Source: Butyricicoccus sp. (GTDB lineage: Bacteria > Bacillota > Clostridia > Oscillospirales > Butyricicoccaceae). Taken from it: a stretch of 33,650 nucleotides of DNA. Made by a program: the position numbers and the translations under genes. Below, in pieces: positions 27,264-33,650 of this stretch. The notes beneath the pieces were generated by a model that ran no database searches, was not told the DNA's origin, and was given only the letters and a program-made list of their open reading frames with translations. How positions within the stretch are numbered: the stretch's first letter is position 1; each line of letters begins with the position of its first letter. The DNA lies in NCBI GenBank assembly GCA_020025885.1, contig JAHHRJ010000023.1:1-33650 (forward strand), read 5' to 3'.

Positions 27264-27309
27264 CAGGCAGTAAGACAAGCTGCCTGCCAATCCATGAAAT
27301 AGCTTGGCA
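27264..27309 (+). promoter_or_regulatory. Overlapping alternative hairpins in the operon 2 leader
   Basis: Arm CAGGCAG (27264-27270) can pair with CTGCCTG (27280-27286). The overlapping TGCCAA (27285-27290) can instead pair with TTGGCA (27304-27309), directly beside the ribosome site AAGGAAGGCGG. The two folds cannot both form fully. No T-run follows, so any control would act on translation. The significance is uncertain. Confidence 0.3.
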
Positions 27310-27324
27310 AGGAAGGCGGCATAT

Positions 27325-28965
27325 ATGGTAAAAAAAACTGTGCTCGATAAGACTGAACGAGCTTGGTGGAAAAAAGCAGTTTTTTATCAGATCTATCCCA
27401 AGAGTTTTCAGGACACCAACGGAGACGGTCTTGGCGATCTGCAAGGTATCATAGAGCGGCTGGATTATCTGGAAACGCTTGGCGTTGACGGCATTTGGCT
27501 TTCTCCGGTGTTCGCTTCTCCGCAGGCAGATAATGGATACGATATCTCCGATTACTGCGCGATTGATCCCATGTTTGGCACAATGCAGGATATGGAAACC
27601 CTGATTGCAGAGGCGAAAAAGAGGGGGATTTCCATCATCATGGATTTGGTGCTCAACCACAGCTCAGATGAGCATTGGTGGTTTCAGGAAGCGCTGAAAA
27701 GCCGTGATAACCCGTACCACGATTATTACGTTTGGCGGGATGGAAAAGCGGATTGTCCACCAAATGATATGGGCAGCGTGTTCGGCGGTTCGGCTTGGAC
27801 GTATGTGCCCCATCTGAAGCAGTATTACTTCCACCAGTTTTTGGAAAAGCAGCCTGACCTCAATTGGGAAAATGAAGCCATGCGCAAGGAGCTTTACAAG
27901 GCGATCCGCTTTTGGGTGGACAAGGGCGTGGAGGGCTTCCGGTTGGACGTGATCGACCAGATTGCCAAAGAGCCAGACCACAAGATCACCGCCAATGGTC
28001 CGAGACTGCATGCGTTTTTGCAGGAGCTTTCCCGCGAAGCCTTCATGGAAGCAGGGCTGGTCACCGTGGGCGAGACATGGAGCGCAAACATCGAACGCGC
28101 CAAGCTCTTTAGCGCAGAGGAGCGCAAGGAGCTTAGCATGGTGTTCCAGTTTGAGCACATCTGTTTAGATCAGCAGGAGGGCAAAGAAAAGTGGGATATC
28201 TTACCGCTGTCCCTGCCAAAGCTCAAGGAATGCGTGTGCCGCTGGCAGCAGGGACTTCACACAGAGGGCTGGAACAGCTTATTCATGAACAACCACGATC
28301 TGCCGCGTATCGTCTCCCGCTGGGGAAACGATGCAGAATACCGCGTTGAATCTGCAAAAATGCTCGGTACGATGCTGCATGGACTGCAAGGCACACCGTA
28401 TATTTACCAAGGTGAAGAACTGGGCATGACCAACATCAAGCTGGACATTGCATCGTATGTAGACCCTGAGATCCAGAATATGTACCGCGAGCGGATAAAA
28501 AGAGGTATCCCCGAAGCGGAGATCATGGAGTCCATCTGGGCAAGAGGACGGGACAATGCTCGCACCCCAATGCAGTGGAACACAGAACGGTTTGCCGGAT
28601 TCTCAACCGCCGAGCCGTGGCTGCCGGTGAATGCAAACTATGAGGCCATCAATGCAGAAAACGCACTGAACGATCCGGATTCGGTCTTCTGGTATTACCA
28701 AAAACTCATTGCTCTGCGCAAACAATATGCGGTATTGCAATTGGGCGATTTCACCTTGCTCTGTCCAAAAGACGAGAAGATCTTCGCGTATGTACGGCGG
28801 TGGAACGATCAAAAGCTGTGTGTTGTCTGCAATTTCACCGCGGAGGAAGTTCCATTTGCTGTTCCAGCTGCATTTGCAGGGGCACAGATCTTGCTCACAA
28901 ACTATGCAGGGAAAAGCTGGGTTCTTCGTCCGTATGAAGCAAAAATGCTCTACTTAGAAGTATAA
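27325..28965 (+). CDS. malL: Oligo-1,6-glucosidase / alpha-glucosidase (GH13_31 type)
   Basis: ATG at 27325 has AAGGAAGGCGG at a good distance; an upstream TTG at 27304 is less likely. The 546-residue cytoplasmic enzyme starts with WWKKAVFYQIYPKSFQDTNGDGLGDLQGI, the standard opening of this group. Nucleophile Asp208 is in GFRLDVID, acid/base Glu250 in VGETW and Asp325 in NNHDLPR. The Val just after the nucleophile is typical of enzymes that act on alpha-1,6 links such as isomaltose and panose, whereas alpha-1,4 enzymes usually have Thr there. It is the first gene of operon 2 and is followed 83 bases later by the binding-protein gene without a clear terminator. Confidence 0.93.
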   Translation: MVKKTVLDKTERAWWKKAVFYQIYPKSFQDTNGDGLGDLQGIIERLDYLETLGVDGIWLSPVFASPQADNGYDISDYCAIDPMFGTMQDMETLIAEAKKRGISIIMDLVLNHSSDEHWWFQEALKSRDNPYHDYYVWRDGKADCPPNDMGSVFGGSAWTYVPHLKQYYFHQFLEKQPDLNWENEAMRKELYKAIRFWVDKGVEGFRLDVIDQIAKEPDHKITANGPRLHAFLQELSREAFMEAGLVTVGETWSANIERAKLFSAEERKELSMVFQFEHICLDQQEGKEKWDILPLSLPKLKECVCRWQQGLHTEGWNSLFMNNHDLPRIVSRWGNDAEYRVESAKMLGTMLHGLQGTPYIYQGEELGMTNIKLDIASYVDPEIQNMYRERIKRGIPEAEIMESIWARGRDNARTPMQWNTERFAGFSTAEPWLPVNANYEAINAENALNDPDSVFWYYQKLIALRKQYAVLQLGDFTLLCPKDEKIFAYVRRWNDQKLCVVCNFTAEEVPFAVPAAFAGAQILLTNYAGKSWVLRPYEAKMLYLEV

Positions 28966-29048
28966 ACAAATTTGATCCTAAAGTATCTTGCAAAGATGAG
29001 ATACCAAAATAATAAAGGGATGTATGGAAAACAAGGAGGACAAAAATT

Positions 29049-30302
29049 ATGAAAAAACTGACAGCATTGCTGCTCTCCGGCGTTATGATGACAACGCTTA
29101 TGACTGGCTGTGGTGGCGAGCAGAAGCCAGCAGCAGACAGCGGTAAGACCCCTGCGGAAGCACAAAACATTTCACTGACTGTATGGGGACCACAGGAAGA
29201 TCAGGTGGACGAAAACGGCTGGCTGCCGACCATGTGCAAAAAGTTCGATGAAGCGCATCCAGAGTGGAACATCACCTTTAAGTACGGCGTTTGCTCGGAA
29301 GGCGATGCAGGTAAGAACGTAACCGCAGACGCAGCAGCAGCGGCCGATGTGTATTTCTTCGCAAACGATCAGCTGGGTACTCTGATGCAGGCAAACGGCA
29401 TTGCACAGCTGGGCGGCAAGTATCTGGAGGAAGTCAAGGCAGACAACACCGATGCAATGATCGCTTCGGTTACCGGCACAGACGGCGGCGTTTACGGCAT
29501 TCCGTTTACGGCAAACACATGGTTTATGTACTATGACAAGTCCGTATACAGCGAAGACGATGTAAAGTCCCTCGATACCATGCTCGAAAAAGGCAAGATC
29601 GCATTCCCACTCAGCAATGCTTGGTATCTGTCCGCGTTCTATGTAGCAAACGGCGGTACACTGTTCGGTGAGGACGGTGTAGATGCTTCTGCTGGCATCC
29701 AGTTCGGCGGCGAGCAGGGCGCAGCGGTGACCAAGTATCTGGCACGGATGGTAAAGAACCCGAACTTTGTAAACGATACAGACGGTGTCGGTCTGGATGG
29801 ACTGCGTAGCGGCAAGATCTCTGCAATGTTCTCTGGTTCTTGGGACGCTGCAAACATTCAGGAAGCACTGGGCGAAAACTTTGGCGCAGCGCAGCTGCCG
29901 ACTATCAATATCGACGGCGCTGCAAAGCAGCTCAAGGCATTTGCTGGCTCTAAGGCAGTTGGCGTAAACCCCAACAGCAAGAACCCAGAAGCAGCCGTTG
30001 CACTGGCTGTATATCTCGGCTCTGGCGAAGCACAGAAGGCACACTATGAGATGCGACAGATTATTCCTTGCGCAAAGTCTCTGATGGAAGATCCGACCAT
30101 CAGCGCAGATATCGTTGCATCTGCACAGGGCAACACCGTCGCAAATACCGCAATTGTACAGCCTTCCATCCCAGAAATGGGCGCATATTGGGCACCTGCT
30201 GAGGCAATGGGCAAGGGCCTGGTCAATGGTGAGGTAACTGTGGACAATGCAGCTGCTAAGACCGAAGATTTCAACAAGTCTTTGAATAGTGCTGGTTTGT
30301 AA
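29049..30302 (+). CDS. malE: Maltodextrin-binding lipoprotein of an ABC importer
   Basis: The 417-residue protein has a lipoprotein signal with lipobox LMTGC (Cys21) and a Gly/Ser/Ala/Pro-rich linker, then an extracellular solute-binding domain starting with ISLTVWGPQEDQ. Blocks such as GGVYGIPFTANTWFMYYDKSVY, ALAVYLGSGEAQKAHYEMR and PEMGAYWAPAEAMGKGL are typical of the maltose/trehalose binding group. It captures linear or branched maltodextrins at the cell surface and passes them to the two permeases downstream. AAGGAGGA (29033-29040) is a very strong ribosome site, as expected for an abundant protein. A hairpin after the stop may keep its message level above that of the permeases. Confidence 0.92.
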   Translation: MKKLTALLLSGVMMTTLMTGCGGEQKPAADSGKTPAEAQNISLTVWGPQEDQVDENGWLPTMCKKFDEAHPEWNITFKYGVCSEGDAGKNVTADAAAAADVYFFANDQLGTLMQANGIAQLGGKYLEEVKADNTDAMIASVTGTDGGVYGIPFTANTWFMYYDKSVYSEDDVKSLDTMLEKGKIAFPLSNAWYLSAFYVANGGTLFGEDGVDASAGIQFGGEQGAAVTKYLARMVKNPNFVNDTDGVGLDGLRSGKISAMFSGSWDAANIQEALGENFGAAQLPTINIDGAAKQLKAFAGSKAVGVNPNSKNPEAAVALAVYLGSGEAQKAHYEMRQIIPCAKSLMEDPTISADIVASAQGNTVANTAIVQPSIPEMGAYWAPAEAMGKGLVNGEVTVDNAAAKTEDFNKSLNSAGL

Positions 30303-30331
30303 ATTCGATCACCATAGCAGGTTAAGAAATA

Positions 30332-30370
30332 AAAATGGCGGTGGTTGGTGTTCCCAATTGCCGCCATTTT
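30332..30370 (+). terminator. Hairpin between malE and malF, probable partial terminator
   Basis: Stem AAAATGGCGG and CCGCCATTTT around a 19-base loop, followed by only CTAT. The short T-run suggests incomplete termination or 3'-end protection. It fits the need for more binding protein than permease. Confidence 0.55.
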
Positions 30371-30391
30371 CTATGAAACGGAGATGATTTT

Positions 30392-31756
30392 GTGTTGTAT
30401 ACGCCCTCGACCAATACCCTGCGAAACGCACTCAAACAAGGCGGTCCAATGGTTTGGCTCTCTTGCCTGATTATGGGATTTGGCAATCTAATCAGCGGGC
30501 AGTTTATAAAGGGTTTTCTGTTTCTGACCGTGGAAGCTGCCATGATTCTCTTTATGATTGTGCCAAGTGGCGGCGCATATTGGATCTCTATGCTGCCAAG
30601 CCTTGGCTGGAGAGAACAGGAAAAGGTCTGGAACGAAGAAAAATTTATCTATGAATACGCAGCGGGCGACCAGTCGCAGCTCATTCTGCTCTATGGCATC
30701 GCCTCCATCTGCGTTCTTGTATTCTTCCTTTTAATCTGGCGTGCATCTGTGCGCAGTGGATACAAAGCACTGTGCTTTAAGAAGGAAGGCAGACACATTC
30801 CAACCATCACGGAAGAAATTCAGGATTTATTCGATAAGGATGTACATAAGCTCCTGATGTCCGCGCCGCTGTTTTTCCTCTTTGTGTTTACCATTCTGCC
30901 GCTGTTCTATATGATCAGCATGGCGTTTACCAATTACTCCAAGGAGGGTGACCATCTGGTACTGTTTGACTGGGTGGGGCTGTCCAACTTCTTTGCGATC
31001 TTTGACCATGGCTCGGTGATCGGCAAGCAGTTTGGAAGTGTTCTGACATGGACGCTGGTTTGGGCGTTCTTTGCAACGTTCCTGAACTTCTTCTTTGGAA
31101 CGATCATGGCAATCATCATTAACCGCCCATCCATTCGCTTAAAGGGTCTGTGGCGCGGCTGTCTCTCGATGACCATTGCCGTTCCGCAGTTTGTGTCTTT
31201 GCTTGTTATGCGCTCCATGCTTCAGCCGAACGGTATCGTCAACCGTATGCTGATGGAGTCCGGACTCATTGCAGATGGTTCGCCGCTGCCGTTCTTGACC
31301 AACGCAACTTGGGCACGTGTGCTTGTCATCGTCATTAACCTGTGGGTCGGTATTCCGTATACCATCATGCAGGTCACTGGCGTCTTGCAGAACATTCCAG
31401 CCGATCAGTACGAGGCGGCAAGGATCGACGGCGCAAGTGCGATCAAGCAGTTTTTCCATATCACACTGCCGTATATGCTGTTCGTGCTGACCCCATATCT
31501 CATCACACAGTTTACGGGCAACATCAATAACTTTAATGTCATCTATCTGTTGACGCGCGGCGAACCGCTGGGCGTCGGAAACTCGGCGGGCGATACCGAT
31601 CTGCTTGTTACATGGCTGTATAAGCTGTCCGTAGATCAGCAAAAGTATAACCTCGCCGCTGTCATTGGTATCTTTACCTTTGTTGTGCTTGCGATTGTTT
31701 CACTCATAACCTATCGCAGCACCGGATCTTACAAGAATGAGGAGGAGCTACGATGA
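30392..31756 (+). CDS. malF: Maltodextrin ABC importer permease, MalF type
   Basis: GTG at 30392 follows ACGGAG and gives 454 residues. As in the Bacillus MdxF type there are extra N-terminal membrane segments (about 18-35, 40-60 and 100-120) before the core permease, which begins near residue 150 (LLMSAPLFFLFVFTILPLFY). The ATPase-contacting EAA loop is clear: EAARIDGASAIKQFFHITLP. It forms the membrane channel with the MalG protein. Its TGA stop overlaps the malG start (ATGA), so the two are translationally coupled. No ATPase gene is adjacent. Confidence 0.93.
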   Translation: MLYTPSTNTLRNALKQGGPMVWLSCLIMGFGNLISGQFIKGFLFLTVEAAMILFMIVPSGGAYWISMLPSLGWREQEKVWNEEKFIYEYAAGDQSQLILLYGIASICVLVFFLLIWRASVRSGYKALCFKKEGRHIPTITEEIQDLFDKDVHKLLMSAPLFFLFVFTILPLFYMISMAFTNYSKEGDHLVLFDWVGLSNFFAIFDHGSVIGKQFGSVLTWTLVWAFFATFLNFFFGTIMAIIINRPSIRLKGLWRGCLSMTIAVPQFVSLLVMRSMLQPNGIVNRMLMESGLIADGSPLPFLTNATWARVLVIVINLWVGIPYTIMQVTGVLQNIPADQYEAARIDGASAIKQFFHITLPYMLFVLTPYLITQFTGNINNFNVIYLLTRGEPLGVGNSAGDTDLLVTWLYKLSVDQQKYNLAAVIGIFTFVVLAIVSLITYRSTGSYKNEEELR

Positions 31757-32628
31757 ACGCTGACAAGAAAAGCACGTCCATGCGCACAAAAAGAATCACA
31801 GCTGATGTACTCACATATATCTTTTTAATTGCCATCAGTATCGTGTGGCTGATCCCGTTCTTCTGGCTGATTATGCAGTCGTTCCGCGACGGCAAGGGAC
31901 AGTTTATCAGCACATTCCTGCCGACCCAGTATACACTCAATAACTACAAGGCACTGTTTACCGAATTCGATGTCATGAACTTCCCACGCATGTTCATGAA
32001 TACGCTCTTTATCTCGGTCTGCACCTGTATCATCAGCACATTCTTTGTGCTGAGCGTCGCATACAGCACCAGCCGTCTGAGATGGAAAATGCGTAAGCCA
32101 TATATGAATATGGCAATGGTTTTAAACCTGTTCCCGGGCTTTATGTCCATGGTCGCCGTTTACTTTATTCTCAAAGCACTCGGCATGACTGAGGGTAAGA
32201 TGATCCCGATCGCGCTCATTATCGTATTCTCGGCGGGCGCAGGCAGTAACTTCTATGTCATGAAGGGCTATATGGATACCATTCCAAAGGCCTTAGATGA
32301 AGCCGCCGCGCTCGATGGCTGTACGCGCTGGCAGATATTCACCAAGGTCACGCTGCCGCTGTCCAAGCCCATGATCGTATATCAGATCATTACATCCTTT
32401 ATGGGACCGTGGGTAGATTTCGTATTTGCAAAGGTCATCGTGCGCACGGAGGCACAATACTTCACTGTATCCATCGGTTTGTGGAGCATGCTCGAAAAGG
32501 AGTACGTGGACACATGGTTTGTTCGCTTCTGCGCAGGCGCAGTTCTGGTTTCCATTCCAATTGCCATTCTGTTTATGGTGACTCAGAAATTCTACCGCGA
32601 AGCAATGAGCGGTTCTGTTAAGGGATAA
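31753..32628 (+). CDS. malG: Maltodextrin ABC importer permease, MalG type
   Basis: The 291-residue protein has six membrane segments, the first at about 18-40 (LTYIFLIAISIVWLIPFFWLIMQSF). The EAA loop is DEAAALDGCTRWQIFTKVTLPL, and the C-terminus LVSIPIAILFMVTQKFYREAMSGSVKG is the typical MalG ending, including the final short tail. Its start overlaps the malF stop, with GAGGAG inside malF as ribosome site. It pairs with MalF to carry maltodextrins across the membrane. The operon continues after a 92-base gap with the TraX-family gene. Confidence 0.94.
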   Translation: MNADKKSTSMRTKRITADVLTYIFLIAISIVWLIPFFWLIMQSFRDGKGQFISTFLPTQYTLNNYKALFTEFDVMNFPRMFMNTLFISVCTCIISTFFVLSVAYSTSRLRWKMRKPYMNMAMVLNLFPGFMSMVAVYFILKALGMTEGKMIPIALIIVFSAGAGSNFYVMKGYMDTIPKALDEAAALDGCTRWQIFTKVTLPLSKPMIVYQIITSFMGPWVDFVFAKVIVRTEAQYFTVSIGLWSMLEKEYVDTWFVRFCAGAVLVSIPIAILFMVTQKFYREAMSGSVKG

Positions 32629-32645
32629 TTCCCACCAATGTTTTC

Positions 32646-32677
32646 CCCTCTGTGTCCGAGGGTTTGGGCACAGAGGG
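32646..32677 (+). other. Hairpin between malG and the TraX-family gene
   Basis: CCCTCTGTGTCC pairs with GGGCACAGAGGG (12 positions, one G-U in RNA) around an 8-base loop. There is no T-run on the plus strand, so it may be an RNA processing or stability element rather than a terminator. Confidence 0.45.
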
Positions 32678-32720
32678 CGTGGACTGAGACCTCCTGTGAG
32701 AAGAGAAAAGAGAAAGCACT

Positions 32721-33488
32721 ATGGAGCAAACAAAAAAACTGTCTGGACTATCTGCAAACGGTGTCAAGATATGGGGATACCTGTTTTTGGCACTTGGTAT
32801 TTTGAGCCGGAGCATCTTACAAAATGGGCTGTTGGGTTTGCAGGAGACCAGTATGGAGGACTTGCTGCACGCGATGCAGTCCTCACAAACCGTGATGCTG
32901 TATGTAACACTTGCACTCGTGTTCAAAGCGTGTTCGACCTGCGCTGTCCCTATCTTTGCGTTTTTGCTCGTTGAGGGCGCTGTACATACCAATGATCTTT
33001 TAAAATACTGCCTGCGCATTTGTGGGCTTGCGGTTGTCTGCGAACTGCCGTACAATCTGGCGGCGAGCGGGAAGCTCATGGATCTATCCAGCCGGAATCC
33101 TGTCTTTGCAATGGCGCTGGCAATGATTGTCTTGTTGTTTTATGCAAAGTATGGGGAAAAGAAGGCGGCGCACATTGGTGTAAAAGCCGTTGTGACACTT
33201 GCAGCATTTGCATGGAGCTTTGCCCTGCGAATTGAGGATGGCGCTGCCATCTTGCTAATGGTCTGTGCACTGTGGGGATTTCGCAAAGAAAGACTGTACC
33301 AAAATTTTGTTGGCGCATGTGCTGCTGCGCTGTGCGGCATCTTCTCGCCGTTCTTTTTCGCTGCACCTATGGGCGTTATGGTGCTCCATTTTTACAATGG
33401 AGAAAAGGGAGAGGGCAATCGAAAGGTACAGTATCTTGTGTATCCGGTCATGCTTGTGCTGGGCGGTGTGGTTTCCCTGCTGCTCTAG
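32721..33488 (+). CDS. TraX-family membrane protein
   Basis: The 255-residue protein is mainly hydrophobic with about seven or eight membrane segments. The family signature is visible in the middle: VPIFAFLLVEGAVHTNDLLKY, then LRICGLAVVCELPYNLAASG. E. coli F-plasmid TraX acetylates pilin, but chromosomal TraX-like proteins of Firmicutes are thought to be membrane acyltransferases of unknown substrate. The ribosome site AAGAGAAAG is weak. It follows malG by 92 bases on the same strand with no clear terminator, so it may be the last gene of operon 2. No conjugation genes are nearby, which argues against a pilus role. The link to maltodextrin use is only positional. Confidence 0.8.
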   Translation: MEQTKKLSGLSANGVKIWGYLFLALGILSRSILQNGLLGLQETSMEDLLHAMQSSQTVMLYVTLALVFKACSTCAVPIFAFLLVEGAVHTNDLLKYCLRICGLAVVCELPYNLAASGKLMDLSSRNPVFAMALAMIVLLFYAKYGEKKAAHIGVKAVVTLAAFAWSFALRIEDGAAILLMVCALWGFRKERLYQNFVGACAAALCGIFSPFFFAAPMGVMVLHFYNGEKGEGNRKVQYLVYPVMLVLGGVVSLLL

Positions 33489-33544
33489 GAACGGGGAAAC
33501 TCTGCAAAATTTTAAAATCAGGGAGGGAGAGGAGAGCGTATTTG

Positions 33545-33650
33545 TAAAGGCAATACCGCATAATTCAGCAAGAGCGATTTTCGGAAAAATTTCTTGTCAG
33601 AAAAAGGCGTGAATCCGCAGGAATCCTTGGTGGATTTCAAGGATTCACAA
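33545..33650 (+). repeat. Partial second-type MITE-like element (copy E, runs off the window)
   Basis: It begins TAAAGGCAATACCGCATAAT, like the extra block inside copy C. It ends at the window edge with nested inverted repeats (GTGAATCC at 33609 and GGATTCAC at 33641; AATCCTTG and CAAGGATT). The last 35 bases match 14229-14263 in reverse complement with one difference. The rest of the element lies outside. Confidence 0.6.

Overview
This window looks like chromosome from a low-oxygen Firmicute of the class Clostridia, probably an Oscillospiraceae/Butyricicoccaceae-type gut bacterium. The reasons are strong AGGAGG-type ribosome sites, TTGACA/TATAAT promoters, roughly even base composition, and a Gram-positive style maltodextrin importer with a lipoprotein binding protein and no outer-membrane parts. 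The organism is inferred from style and gene content, not from a marker gene.

Left part (1-12.5 kb). The window opens inside an IS200/IS605-type element (3' part of tnpB plus its right end), which abuts a decayed gene. An oleate hydratase gene with an unusual hydrophobic N-terminus and its terminator follow. Next come a TetR regulator and an MFS exporter with matching palindromes in front of each, a MATE exporter, and an Fe/Mn superoxide dismutase. On the minus strand lies a tight four-gene operon: two CydDC-like ABC half-transporters, a YgbA-type cysteine-rich protein (nitrous-oxide-stimulated promoter family) and a YbaN/DUF454 membrane protein. The theme is detoxification and redox or nitrosative stress.

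Middle part (12.5-16 kb) is an accessory patch. It holds an unknown lipoprotein, a broken DUF434 gene, a MITE-like repeat, a tiny ORF behind a hairpin that buries its ribosome site, an SMI1/KNR4 (SUKH) immunity-type gene and an unknown gene beside it.

Right part (16-33.5 kb) is a two-operon alpha-glucan system. A LacI-family regulator diverges from operon 1: type I pullulanase, GH133 debranching enzyme, glycogen/maltodextrin phosphorylase, 4-alpha-glucanotransferase and a CBM34/GH13 neopullulanase-like enzyme. All lack signal peptides, so they work in the cytoplasm. After a terminator, operon 2 carries an oligo-1,6-glucosidase, a maltodextrin-binding lipoprotein, two permeases (MalF/MalG type) and a TraX-family membrane protein. 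The same TTACGAAAC core lies just downstream of both promoters, so one LacI-type repressor probably controls import and breakdown together. The importer ATPase is not in the window and is probably a shared MsmX-type protein encoded elsewhere.

A family of about 165-bp terminal-inverted-repeat elements (copies at 6983, 8041, 14106; a deleted copy at 26792; a related partial element at the right edge) is scattered through the window. Three copies sit so that the TA at their edge plus their first G forms the TAG stop codon of the neighbouring ORF.
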